Part shown: positions 1 through 7,919 of the stretch, in pieces
Layout: the number at the start of each line of letters is the position of its first letter
How positions within the stretch are numbered: position 1 is the first letter of the stretch
Made by a program: the position numbers and the translations under genes
The notes under the pieces: generated by a model
Told to the model about the DNA's origin: nothing
Databases searched by the model: none
Seen by the model: only the letters and a program-made list of their open reading frames with translations
Assembly (NCBI RefSeq): GCF_001046635.1
Contig: NZ_KQ130452.1
Coordinates: 1,356,795-1,413,041, forward strand
Direction: 5' to 3'
Source: Novosphingobium barchaimii LL02
GTDB lineage: Bacteria; Pseudomonadota; Alphaproteobacteria; Sphingomonadales; Sphingomonadaceae
DNA length: 56,247 nt

Positions 1-957
1 CGCACCGGCGGCCGCCCGATCGCCCGCCCCGGCCCGGCCCCGCGCGCCAAGGCGCCGACGGCCAAGGACCCCACGCTCCCCGTCCGCGAAGGCGAACGGA
101 TCGCCAAGCTGCTCGCCCGTGCCGGCGTTGCCAGCCGCCGCGAAGTGGAGCGCATGATCATCGAGGGCCGCGTGCGGCTGGGCGACGATCTGATCGAAAC
201 GCCCTCTACCGTGCTGACCAGCCTTGCCGGCGTCACCGTCGACGGCAACCGGGTCGCCGCGCCAGAGGGCACGCGCCTGTTCCTGTTCCACAAGCCCGCT
301 GGCCTCATCACCGCCGAGCGCGACATGGCTGGTCGCCCGACGATCTACAGCGCGCTTCGCAACGCCCTGCCGGACGGTGCGGGCCGAGTCATGCCAATCG
401 GCCGACTCGATCTCAACACCGAAGGCCTGCTGCTGCTGACCAACGACGGTGAGTTCAAGCGCCAGCTCGAACTGCCCGCCACCGGCGTGCCGCGCACTTA
501 CCGCGCGCGCACTTTCGGCGACATCACGCAGAGCCGTCTGGAAGAGCTGATGGAAGGCATCGAGGTCGACGGTGTGATTTACGGCAGGATCGACGCCAAC
601 ATGGAGCGCCGCACCGGGCGCAACCAGTGGATCGAGATGACCCTGACCGAAGGCAAGAACCGGGAAGTCCGCCGCGTTCTGGAAGCGCTGGACCTGCAGG
701 TCAGCCGTCTGCTGCGCGTGTCCTACGGCCCGTTCCGCCTGGGCGACCTGCCCAAGGGGGCAGCCGGCGAAGTGTCGCAGAAGGACCTCGAAACCTTCCG
801 CCGTACCCTGAAGGAAAACGAGGCGCGCGAAGCCAACGCTCGGGCCGTCGACGCAAGGAAAGCCGCCGAGGCCGGTGACGAAGACACCGGCACCAACGAA
901 AATGCCGGCGTGGACGAGAATATCCCCGCAATCGAGGCTGGGGAGGCCGAGGATTGA
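1..957 (+). CDS. rluB: Pseudouridine synthase, RluB/RsuA family (5' end missing)
   Basis: Isomerises uridine to pseudouridine in rRNA; the RluB group acts on 23S rRNA near position 2605. The frame is open from base 1, so the true start lies upstream of the window. Seen in order: a basic, proline-rich stretch (bases 1-90), an S4 RNA-binding domain (GERIAKLLARAGVASRREVE, about bases 91-150), then the catalytic core with the PIGRLDLNTEGLLLLTNDGE block, whose GRLD aspartate is the expected catalytic residue, and the EGKNREVRR motif. The C-terminus is an acidic, alanine-rich low-complexity tail. The TGA stop overlaps the TTG start of rsmD, so the two rRNA-modification genes are probably co-translated. 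Family assignment is secure; RluB over RluE/RsuA is inferred from the S4 domain, long tails and general architecture. Confidence 0.9.
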   Translation, partial: RTGGRPIARPGPAPRAKAPTAKDPTLPVREGERIAKLLARAGVASRREVERMIIEGRVRLGDDLIETPSTVLTSLAGVTVDGNRVAAPEGTRLFLFHKPAGLITAERDMAGRPTIYSALRNALPDGAGRVMPIGRLDLNTEGLLLLTNDGEFKRQLELPATGVPRTYRARTFGDITQSRLEELMEGIEVDGVIYGRIDANMERRTGRNQWIEMTLTEGKNREVRRVLEALDLQVSRLLRVSYGPFRLGDLPKGAAGEVSQKDLETFRRTLKENEAREANARAVDARKAAEAGDEDTGTNENAGVDENIPAIEAGEAED

Positions 958-1511
958 GCGCCAACCTCCGCATCATCGCGGGTGAATGGCGCGGCCGCAA
1001 ACTGGCCGCGCCCGCCGGTGACACCACCCGCCCCACCGCCGACCGCACGCGCGAGACGTTGTTCTCGATGCTGGTGAGCCGGCTTGGCACGTTCGAGGAC
1101 CTCAAGGTCGCCGACCTGTTCGCCGGATCGGGCGCTTTGGGTCTGGAAGCCCTGTCACGCGGGGCAGCGCATTGCCTGTTCGTGGATCAGGATGCCGCCG
1201 CCATCCGCGCGATGCGCGGCAACATTGCGGCCTTGCGCGCACAGCCGCGTTGCGATGTGCGCGCCAGTTCGGTGCTTTCGCTGGGTCCGGCGAAGGAACC
1301 GCTCGATCTGGTGATGCTCGACCCCCCTTATGACACCGGCGCGGGTGCCGTCGCTGTCGATAAGCTTGCCCGGCTCGGATGGATCGGCGAGACAACCTGG
1401 GTGAGTCTCGAAACAGGCAAGGGCGAACCGGTGTCGATCAAGGGCTTCGAAACCGAAACCGAGCGCGATGTGGGCAAGGCCCGCCTCCACCTGCTTCGCC
1501 GGGTCAGCTGA
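954..1511 (+). CDS. rsmD: 16S rRNA (guanine-966-N2)-methyltransferase RsmD
   Basis: SAM-dependent methyltransferase that modifies G966 of 16S rRNA in the assembled small subunit. The 185-residue length fits the family. Visible motifs are the N-terminal LRIIAGEWRGRKL block, RPTADRTRETLFSML, the SAM-binding loop DLFAGSGALGLEALSRGA, and the catalytic LDPPYD. The start is a TTG that overlaps the stop of the upstream pseudouridine synthase gene (TTGA), which supports translational coupling despite the weak codon. A strong GC-rich palindrome follows the stop at once. Confidence 0.93.
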   Translation: MSANLRIIAGEWRGRKLAAPAGDTTRPTADRTRETLFSMLVSRLGTFEDLKVADLFAGSGALGLEALSRGAAHCLFVDQDAAAIRAMRGNIAALRAQPRCDVRASSVLSLGPAKEPLDLVMLDPPYDTGAGAVAVDKLARLGWIGETTWVSLETGKGEPVSIKGFETETERDVGKARLHLLRRVS

Positions 1512-1519
1512 TCTATACC

Positions 1520-1546
1520 GTCGTCCCGGATCAGATCCGGGACGAC
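1520..1546. repeat. Perfect GC-rich palindrome after rsmD
   Basis: Thirteen-base arms (GTCGTCCCGGATC and its complement) flank a single A. It lies 8 bases after the rsmD stop and in the 3' flank of the convergent secreted-protein gene, so it could act as a bidirectional terminator, although no T-run follows. The core CGTCCCGGA...TCCGGGACG recurs at 36063-36089, which suggests a dispersed REP-like intergenic repeat. Confidence 0.6.
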
Positions 1547-1560
1547 GATCCCATCACCTT

Positions 1561-2196
1561 CTACTTACCGCCGCGATTTACGCAGCTGTCGGTGACCGTC
1601 TTGCTGCACTTGGGGTAATTCTTCTCCATCGCGGTTGCCGGCGGCGGGGTCAGTGCGCCTTTATAGGGACCGCCCTGATAGTTCTCATCGGCGGGCATCG
1701 CCGGACGCGCGGCCTGTGAGGCCGCCTGCGGGTCGGGCACGCCGGCGGTCGGCGTCCCCTCACCCGGAGGATTAGCCTGTCCAGCGGGGGTTGCCGGCGT
1801 TTCGCCCTTCATCTGTTGGACCACAGAATTCCAAGCGATCTGACGCTGCTCGGGCGTCATCTTGTAGATTTGCCCGCGCTGCTCGCCGGTGAGGGCCCAG
1901 TAGCCGTTCTGCTGGTCTGCGTTGAGCGTCCAGTAATAAACCTTGTAGTCGTTAGGCCAAGAGGCATAGTCCGCCTTCTGCTGCGGCGTCCAACCATCAT
2001 GCACAGCCTTCTGCGCGGGCGTCAGCGCCGCGCCTTGAGATGTGGGCATCGCGGAAGCCGGCGCAGCCGCTGGTCCGGCTGGCATCTCCGCAGGCATGGC
2101 GGCATCGTCGGTTTCGGGGGCACTTTGGGCCTGGGTGGTGGCGGGAACCGCCAACATGGCGAGGGCGGCGCATCCTGCGAGTAACGACTTACGCAT
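1561..2196 (-). CDS. Secreted protein of unknown function
   Basis: A 211-residue protein with a clear Sec signal peptide (MRKSLLAGCAALAMLAVPAT, cleavage near AQA), an alanine/proline-rich linker, and a central region rich in Trp and Gln with repeated segments of the type W(T/P)..Q..Y..W, for example GWTPQQKADYASW and LTGEQRGQIYKMTPEQR. The ATG at 2196 is chosen over an in-frame upstream start because it has GGAGAG a few bases upstream and gives a clean signal peptide. I do not recognise a named family; similar Trp/Gln-repeat exported proteins are familiar in sphingomonads. It is divergent from uvrD and ends facing rsmD. Confidence 0.75.
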   Translation of the reverse strand: MRKSLLAGCAALAMLAVPATTQAQSAPETDDAAMPAEMPAGPAAAPASAMPTSQGAALTPAQKAVHDGWTPQQKADYASWPNDYKVYYWTLNADQQNGYWALTGEQRGQIYKMTPEQRQIAWNSVVQQMKGETPATPAGQANPPGEGTPTAGVPDPQAASQAARPAMPADENYQGGPYKGALTPPPATAMEKNYPKCSKTVTDSCVNRGGK

Positions 2197-2293
2197 TCTC
2201 ACTCTCCATTTATTATTATTGCTAACGAAACGACGCACGCCGCTGGGGAATGTTCCGTGGGTGCGACGAACCGGGCTTGCACCGCGACGCCCC

Positions 2294-2308
2294 GTTCCCT
2301 AACTGTTC
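2294..2308 (+). promoter_or_regulatory. Candidate SOS box (LexA operator) for uvrD
   Basis: GTTCCCTAACTGTTC matches the alphaproteobacterial LexA operator GTTC-N7-GTTC exactly. It ends three bases before the GTG used here as the uvrD start. This position would let LexA block uvrD transcription, and possibly the divergent secreted-protein gene. It also raises the possibility that translation begins at the downstream ATG (2360). Confidence 0.6.
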
Positions 2309-2311
2309 ACG

Positions 2312-4612
2312 GTGAACAACCTGCAAGCACCTCCCCCCTCGTCTGGCCCCGCCGAGACCATGATTGGCGGCCTGAACGAGCCGCAGCGCGAGGCGGTGCT
2401 GACCACCGAAGGGCCGGTGCTGATGCTGGCGGGCGCTGGCACCGGCAAAACCGCCGCGCTGACCACCCGGCTGGCCCATCTGGTGCGCGAGCGCCTTGCG
2501 TGGCCCAGCGAAATCCTCTGCGTGACCTTCACCAACCGCGCCGCGCGCGAAATGCGCGAGCGCGTGGGCCACATGATCGGCCCGGCGGTTGAGGGGATGC
2601 CGTGGCTGGGCACGTTCCACTCGGTCGCCGCGAAGATGCTGCGCCGCCATGCCGAACTGGTCGGCCTGCAGTCGAACTACACGATCATCGACACCGACGA
2701 CCAGCTGCGCCTCCTCAAGCAGCTGATCGTCGCCGAGAACGTCGACGAAAAGCGCTTCCCGGCCAAGCAGCTGGCCGGCTGCATCGATCGCTGGAAGAAC
2801 CGCGGCCTGAACCCGGGTGACCTCGATGCGGGCGAGAACGAGGCTTACGCGAACGGCAAGGGCAGGAAGTTCTACCAGCTCTACCAGGACCGCCTGAAGG
2901 CCGTGAACGCCTGCGATTTCGGCGACCTGCTGCTACACATGCTGAACATCCTGCGCACCCACCGCGATGTGCTGGATCAGTACCAGCAGCGCTTCAAATA
3001 CGTCATGGTGGACGAATATCAGGACACCAATCAGGTCCAGTACCTATGGCTTCGCCTGATCGCGCAGGGCCGCCAGAACATCTGCGTTGTGGGCGACGAT
3101 GACCAGTCGATCTATTCGTGGCGCGGCGCCGAAGTGGCCAACATCCTGCGCTTCGAGAAGGACTTTCCCGGTGCCAAGGTCATCAAGCTGGAGCAGAATT
3201 ACCGCTCCACCCCGCAGATCCTCGCCGCCGCGTCGGGCCTCATAGACGAGAACACCCAGCGCCTCGGCAAGACCTTGTGGACGACGCGGCACGCCGGCGA
3301 CAAAGTGCGCGTCATCGGCGTCTGGGACGGGCCCGAGGAAGCGCGCCGCATCGGCGAGGACATCGAACGGCTGGAACGCGAAGGCGCCCCGCTCGACCAG
3401 ATCGCCATCCTCGTGCGCGCGCAGTACCAGACGCGCGAGTTCGAGGACCGCTTCATCTCGATCGGCCTGAAGTACCGCATCGTCGGCGGCTTCCGCTTCT
3501 ACGAACGCGCCGAGATCCGCGATGCGCTGGCGTATCTGCGGGTCATCGCCCAGCCGCAGGACGACCTTGCGTTCGAGCGTATTTACAATGCCCCCAAGCG
3601 CGGCCTTGGCGCCAAGGCGCTGGAGGCGCTGCACACCCTGGCCCGCCGCCAGAACATCCCGATGACTCGCGCCGCGATCGAAATCGCCGACACAGATGAA
3701 CTGCCTGCCCGTCCCCGCAACACTTTCCTTGCCCTGATGCGCGATTTCGCCCGCTGGCGCGACCTGTCCGCCACCGAAAAACCTTCGGACCTGCTGCGCA
3801 CCGTGATGGACGAATGCGGCTATACCGACGCACTGCAGGCGGAGAAGAGCGCCGAGGCAACCGGGCGCCTTGAAAACCTCGCCGAACTCGCCCGCGCGAT
3901 GGAGGAATACGACACCCTCGGCGAATTCCTCGAACACGTCAGCCTCGTTATGGACAACGAGAAATCGGCGGACGACGAGAAGGTCACGATCATGACCATG
4001 CACGCGGCCAAGGGGCTGGAATTCGACAACGTGTTTCTGCCCGGTTGGGAGGAAGGCGTGTTCCCCTCGCAGCGTGCGCTCGATGAGGGCGGCTTGGCCA
4101 GCCTTGAGGAAGAACGCCGCCTCGCCTACGTCGCGATCACCCGCGCCCGGCGTAAATGCACGATAGTCCACGCCGCCAACCGGCGCATCTATGGCCAGTG
4201 GAACAGTTCGATCCCCTCGCGCTTCATCGCCGAACTGCCCGAGGAACACGTCGATAGCGAAACCACGCTGTCTGGCGGTGCCTCGCTATGGCGCGCGCAA
4301 TGGTCCGAACACGGCGATCCTTTCGCCGAAGTCGCCCGCACCCAGCCCTCGCGCATCGTCACGCGCGGGCCCGGCTGGCAGCGCGCGGCCGCGAAGGAGT
4401 TCGACACCAAACCCAAGCGCGTTGCCGAAAGCACCCGCAGCGCCGCCAGCTTTGCCGCCAAGCCTCGCGGAGACATTTCGGTTGGCGACCGGGTCTTCCA
4501 TGAAAAGTTCGGCTACGGCGCCGTCGCCGCGCAGGAAGGCAACAAGCTGGAAATCGACTTCGAACATTCCGGCCGCAAGCGCGTGATCGACAGCTTCGTA
4601 AAGCCGGCCTGA
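2312..4612 (+). CDS. uvrD: ATP-dependent 3'-5' DNA helicase UvrD/PcrA
   Basis: Superfamily 1A helicase that unwinds DNA in nucleotide-excision and mismatch repair. At 766 residues it has normal family length. Visible are the Q-motif region LNEPQREAV (about 21-29), Walker A GAGTGKT (about 41-47), motif Ia TFTNRAAREMRERV, Walker B VDEYQDTN, motif III GDDDQSIYSWRGAE, motif IV LEQNYRST, the MHAAKGLEFD motif and motif VI EERRLAYVAITRA. The C-terminus is a PcrA-type Tudor-like domain (GDRVFHEKFGYGAV). The GTG at 2312 follows an SOS box almost directly; the ATG at 2360 (MIGGLNEPQ) is a plausible alternative that keeps every motif. A hairpin terminator follows the stop. Confidence 0.95.
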   Translation: MNNLQAPPPSSGPAETMIGGLNEPQREAVLTTEGPVLMLAGAGTGKTAALTTRLAHLVRERLAWPSEILCVTFTNRAAREMRERVGHMIGPAVEGMPWLGTFHSVAAKMLRRHAELVGLQSNYTIIDTDDQLRLLKQLIVAENVDEKRFPAKQLAGCIDRWKNRGLNPGDLDAGENEAYANGKGRKFYQLYQDRLKAVNACDFGDLLLHMLNILRTHRDVLDQYQQRFKYVMVDEYQDTNQVQYLWLRLIAQGRQNICVVGDDDQSIYSWRGAEVANILRFEKDFPGAKVIKLEQNYRSTPQILAAASGLIDENTQRLGKTLWTTRHAGDKVRVIGVWDGPEEARRIGEDIERLEREGAPLDQIAILVRAQYQTREFEDRFISIGLKYRIVGGFRFYERAEIRDALAYLRVIAQPQDDLAFERIYNAPKRGLGAKALEALHTLARRQNIPMTRAAIEIADTDELPARPRNTFLALMRDFARWRDLSATEKPSDLLRTVMDECGYTDALQAEKSAEATGRLENLAELARAMEEYDTLGEFLEHVSLVMDNEKSADDEKVTIMTMHAAKGLEFDNVFLPGWEEGVFPSQRALDEGGLASLEEERRLAYVAITRARRKCTIVHAANRRIYGQWNSSIPSRFIAELPEEHVDSETTLSGGASLWRAQWSEHGDPFAEVARTQPSRIVTRGPGWQRAAAKEFDTKPKRVAESTRSAASFAAKPRGDISVGDRVFHEKFGYGAVAAQEGNKLEIDFEHSGRKRVIDSFVKPA

Positions 4613-4621
4613 AGGGGAAAA

Positions 4622-4642
4622 GCGGGCTCATGTAGAGCCCGC
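4622..4642 (+). terminator. Hairpin terminator after uvrD
   Basis: GCGGGCTC-ATGTA-GAGCCCGC forms an 8-bp GC stem with a 5-base loop ten bases after the uvrD stop. Only a short, mixed T tract (CTGCTTATT) follows, so it may be weak. Confidence 0.55.
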
Positions 4643-4730
4643 CTGCTTATTCGAAACCTTCCCGCTTGCTCCTGACGGCAAGCTGCCAACGCATTTACCG
4701 TCGCTGCGATGACCCCGCGCGCCTCTTCGA

Positions 4731-4758
4731 TTGCCTCGTGCATCCTGCCCTGTACATT
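4731..4758 (+). promoter_or_regulatory. Possible sigma-70 promoter of the Rieske oxygenase gene
   Basis: TTGCCT and TACATT are separated by 16 bases, 40 bases upstream of the chosen GTG start. Both hexamers match the consensus only in part. Confidence 0.25.
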
Positions 4759-4797
4759 AGTTCAACAAGGCAAGATCAAAGCGAGAGGTATTGGGAA

Positions 4798-6231
4798 GTG
4801 CTCAAATCAGCAGACGGCGGCCTGCGGCCGGTGCCGTTCCCGATCGAAGATCCCGAACGTATCCCCGTGAAGCGCTACTTCGATGCGGATTTCTATCAGG
4901 CGGAGCTGAAGCATTTCTGGCCCAACGTCTGGCAAATGGCATGCCGCGAGGAGCAGATTCCCGATGTGGGCGACTGGATCGAGTACGAGAACGTCGGCAA
5001 GTCGGTGATCGTGGTGCGCACGGCCAGCGGCGTGAAGGCTTTCCACAACGCCTGCCGCCATCGCGGCGTGCCCTTCGCTGGCGGCACCCCGCTGGGCGCC
5101 TCGCACACCACCGCCCATGGCAACTGCGCGAAGAGCGGCTTCGTCTGCCCGTTCCACGGCTGGCGCTGGAACATGGATGGCGAAAGCACCAAGATCTACG
5201 GCAAGCACCTGTTCTCCGAACACCAGATGCAGGACGCCGAACTCAACCTGATCCCCTGCCGGGCCGAGACTTTCATCGGCTGCGTGTGGATCAACCATGA
5301 CAACGACGCCCTGCCAGTGCGCGATTCGATCGGCCCCCTGGCCGACCGCCTCGATGCCCACAACATCGACAAGTTGCGCGCCGAATGGTGCTTCGGCGCC
5401 GTCCTGCCCGCCAACTGGAAGGTAGCGATGGAGGCCTTCATGGAAGGCTATCATGTCCAGCAGACGCACCCGCAGCTGCAACACGCCGCGCCGATGATGT
5501 ATGACAGCATGTACGCCTTGCCGCGCGGCGCTTTCCCGCAAATGGCGATGGACGACCTCTCGCACACCGAGAACCAAGAGCTTCAGGTGAAGTCGATGGC
5601 CCTCCTTGGCGAAGGCATGGCGGGCATGATCCACGCCAAGGAAGTCGACATCGCGCGCAGCATGATCGGCATCGAGGAAGGCCTGCCCGAAGACAGGAAC
5701 CAGGCCATGTTCATGTGGCTCGGCATGGTCATGCACCAGATTTCCGAACGTCTGAAAGCCGCAGGAGAACCGGTGCCGGACTTGTGTGCGGTATCCCAGT
5801 CACACCCGATCAATGCTGTGGAGTTCCTTTTCCCGCACTACTTCCTGCTACCCTATTTCAGCTCGATGTCAGCGTACCGCATCCGCCCGCTCGGCCCAGA
5901 AAGCTGCTTCTTCGAGATCTGGTCGCTGACCTTCTTCCCCGAGGGCCAAGAGCCGGAACCGATCATGGAACCCACCGTGCTGCCCTACGACAGCCCGGAA
6001 TTCCCTCCGATCCCGCGCCAGGACTATGCGAACATCCCGATCCAGCAGAAGGGCCTCCATGCCAGCGGGTTTGAATACATGCGCCTCTCCAGCCAGGTCG
6101 AAGGCATGATCAGCAACTACCAGCGCATCCTTGATGGCTACCTCGCTGGTGCTCCGGCGGAAAAGCTGGCGGCGGCAACGCACAAGCTGGGCGGCAATTT
6201 CGACGGAAAGATCGAGGATCTGGGCCTCTGA
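4798..6231 (+). CDS. Rieske [2Fe-2S] aromatic-ring-hydroxylating oxygenase, alpha subunit
   Basis: Catalytic subunit of a Rieske non-heme iron oxygenase, 477 residues. The Rieske ligands are C86-x-H88 and C117-x2-H120 (CRHRG and CPFHGW). The 28 residues between the pairs exceed the usual 15-18, so there is an insert of about ten residues between the ligand loops. The mononuclear iron site lies in NWKVAMEAFMEGYHVQQTHP, which supplies the two histidines. The GTG start at 4798 has GAGAGG nine bases upstream; an in-frame ATG at 4666 lacks this and would add sequence not typical of the family. No beta subunit, ferredoxin or reductase gene is adjacent, so electrons must come from elsewhere. Substrate unknown. 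Confidence 0.88.
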   Translation: MLKSADGGLRPVPFPIEDPERIPVKRYFDADFYQAELKHFWPNVWQMACREEQIPDVGDWIEYENVGKSVIVVRTASGVKAFHNACRHRGVPFAGGTPLGASHTTAHGNCAKSGFVCPFHGWRWNMDGESTKIYGKHLFSEHQMQDAELNLIPCRAETFIGCVWINHDNDALPVRDSIGPLADRLDAHNIDKLRAEWCFGAVLPANWKVAMEAFMEGYHVQQTHPQLQHAAPMMYDSMYALPRGAFPQMAMDDLSHTENQELQVKSMALLGEGMAGMIHAKEVDIARSMIGIEEGLPEDRNQAMFMWLGMVMHQISERLKAAGEPVPDLCAVSQSHPINAVEFLFPHYFLLPYFSSMSAYRIRPLGPESCFFEIWSLTFFPEGQEPEPIMEPTVLPYDSPEFPPIPRQDYANIPIQQKGLHASGFEYMRLSSQVEGMISNYQRILDGYLAGAPAEKLAAATHKLGGNFDGKIEDLGL

Positions 6232-6691
6232 GTACCCGCGCGATGCTTCGTGCAATTACAGAAAAGGAACTTGCAAGGTTCAAGAATGCTCTGTTCGCTG
6301 TTGACACAGCAGCCATGCTTTTTGCATCCGTCGCCGCGCAGGCGGGCACCGTTGCATGGGCGTCGACCGGCAAGATCGCCAACCTGTCCGGTCTTGGTGA
6401 GCGCCGCTCGGCACCCTTCACGGCCAAGAAACAAGGCAGAGGCCGGCGTTGTCGTCCTCGCCGCAACCAATGCCGCCGCGCTCTGGTCGGGCCTTGCCGC
6501 TGGCGCCCCCCCCCCCCAACGGCAGAGTGGCTGCCGAAACTGGTGGTATGGCGGCAGGACTTCACGCCGTCCTTGCGTACCATTGATACCGTGAAGGAGC
6601 AGGCATAGAGCGCGCCGCCGCCCTTTTGGGTCAATGGATCGCACACGGCCTCATCATCGGCTCAGGGCCGGACTTACGCTGACCATGACGG
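6232..6691. other. Gene-poor stretch, possibly a decayed gene
   Basis: No reading frame here has a credible start, length and family signature. One short plus-strand frame near 6436-6490 reads EAGVVVLAATNAAALW, faintly like the C-terminal GVVVL-N segment of serine beta-lactamase-like proteins. The neighbouring frames are arginine-rich and uninformative. The run of 12 C bases inside it could itself be a sequencing or mutational frameshift. I treat it as non-coding or as a relic. Confidence 0.4.
6506..6517 (+). repeat. Homopolymer of 12 C
   Basis: Twelve consecutive C bases, the longest C/G homopolymer I noticed in the window. It lies in a region without an intact gene. Confidence 0.9.
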
Positions 6692-7192
6692 TCAGGCCGG
6701 ATCGAACTTCATGGCCGCGCCGTTCATGCAATACCGCAAGCCGGTAGGCTTGGGCCCATCGTCGAAGACGTGGCCAAGGTGACCCACGCAGCGCGCACAG
6801 ACGACCTCGGTACGGGTCATGCCGAACTTGCGATCTGTCTTGGTGGTGATCGCACGGGGATAGTGGTCATAGAAGCTGGGCCAGCCGGTGCCGCTGTCGA
6901 ACTTGGTGGTCGAGGCGAACAGCGGCAGGGCGCAGCCCGCGCAAAGGAAGCGCCCCTTGCGATGTTCCTTGTTCAGCGGGCTGGTAAAGGCCCGCTCCGT
7001 CCCGCCCCTTCGCAGGATATCGTAAGCCTGCGGCGAAAGGCGCTGGCGCCACTCGGCGTCGCTTAAAGTGAGCCGTCCCGAACCAGGCAATGCCGCCAGA
7101 GCCTCACCGCCGAATGCCCGCCAACAGATCGCAGCGATGGCGGCTGAACCGCAAAGTCGCAGGAGATCACGGCGGTGCGGGGACGAAGGCAT
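6692..7192 (-). CDS. msrB: Peptide-methionine (R)-S-oxide reductase MsrB, Tat-exported
   Basis: Reduces methionine-R-sulfoxide in oxidised proteins. The 166-residue product begins with a twin-arginine signal (HRRDLLRLCGSAAIAAICW), so it should work folded in the periplasm. The SelR domain follows: GTERAFTSPLN, the zinc-binding CAGC and CARC pairs, FDSGTGWPSFYDH, GHLGHVFDDGP, and RYCMNGAAMKF, whose Cys is the catalytic residue. The ATG at 7192 has AGGAG seven bases upstream; an in-frame upstream ATG would bury the Tat motif. It follows the ECF sigma/anti-sigma/fasciclin genes on the same strand with a 76-base gap and may be the last gene of that unit. Confidence 0.93.
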   Translation of the reverse strand: MPSSPHRRDLLRLCGSAAIAAICWRAFGGEALAALPGSGRLTLSDAEWRQRLSPQAYDILRRGGTERAFTSPLNKEHRKGRFLCAGCALPLFASTTKFDSGTGWPSFYDHYPRAITTKTDRKFGMTRTEVVCARCVGHLGHVFDDGPKPTGLRYCMNGAAMKFDPA

Positions 7193-7268
7193 GGTCGGCT
7201 CCTGGAGCTTGGTGAAAAAGGGAATGGCGGGGCCGCAACCTTTGGCCATCGGCCCCGCCTGCGCCCCA

Positions 7269-7832
7269 TCAGGGCATAAGCACTGTGTCGACGACGTGGA
7301 TCACGCCGTTGGACTGCATGACATCGGGAATCGTGATCTTGGACTTGCCGCCCTTGGCATCGGTAAGCCACCAGGCTCCGGCCTTGTCCTTCCACGCGGT
7401 CAGCTTCTCACCTTCGACGGTGGTCAGAGTGGCCTTGCCGCCATGCATCTTGGCGTTGGCGGCGATGTCCTTGGCGGTCATCCGGCCGGCGACAACATGG
7501 TAGGTCAGTATCTTGGTGAGCGTCGCCTTGCTCTCAGGCTTCACCAGCGTTTCGACGGTGCCTGCGGGCAGCTTGGCGAATGCGGCATTGGTCGGCGCGA
7601 AAACGGTGAAGGGCCCGGGGCCCGACAGCGTTTCAACGAGGCCAGCAGCCTTTACCGCCGCCACGAGCGTGGTGTGGTCCTTGGAGTTGACGGCGTTCTC
7701 GACGATGTTCTTCGTCGAATACATCGCAGCGCCGCCAACCATCGGGTTCGAGCCGGCATATACCGACGTGGCGCCGCCCAGTATAAGTGCACCTGCCAGG
7801 GCTACGGCGAATGTCCGGGATTGTGCCTTCAT
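7269..7832 (-). CDS. Secreted fasciclin (FAS1) domain protein
   Basis: A 187-residue protein with a Sec signal peptide (MKAQSRTFAVALAGALILGG...VYA) and one FAS1 domain. The family marks are seen: NIVENAVNSKDHTTLVAAVKAAGLVETL, GPFTVFAPTNAAFAKLP, the LTYHVVAGRMTA block, and the closing NGVIHVVDTVLMP. FAS1 domains are extracytoplasmic adhesion or cell-surface modules. The start at 7832 has AAGGAAGGA upstream and leaves an intact signal peptide. It lies 87 bases downstream of the anti-sigma gene, the same association as the mycobacterial SigK/RskA locus with MPT70/MPT83, so it is a likely target of the neighbouring sigma factor. Confidence 0.92.
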   Translation of the reverse strand: MKAQSRTFAVALAGALILGGATSVYAGSNPMVGGAAMYSTKNIVENAVNSKDHTTLVAAVKAAGLVETLSGPGPFTVFAPTNAAFAKLPAGTVETLVKPESKATLTKILTYHVVAGRMTAKDIAANAKMHGGKATLTTVEGEKLTAWKDKAGAWWLTDAKGGKSKITIPDVMQSNGVIHVVDTVLMP

Positions 7833-7881
7833 GTCTAAGCATCCTTCCTTCTCGCACCCCGTTTCGTGGGATGCGAGAGAA

Positions 7882-7909
7882 GGTACGCAGGCCAACCCCG
7901 ACCGGATGC
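7882..7909 (-). promoter_or_regulatory. Possible ECF-type promoter before the fasciclin gene
   Basis: On the minus strand GCATCC is followed after 16 bases by CGTACC, about 50 bases before the fasciclin start. The first hexamer differs at one base from the CCATCC element I recall for SigK promoters. A second copy before the sigma gene was not found, so this is tentative. Confidence 0.28.
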
Positions 7910-7919
7910 ACCTTGCCGC

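Noticed and set aside
3044-4249. A 401-codon minus-strand ORF opposite uvrD.
   Set aside because: It is a GC-rich antisense shadow: no family motif, no ribosome binding site, fully inside a strongly supported helicase gene.
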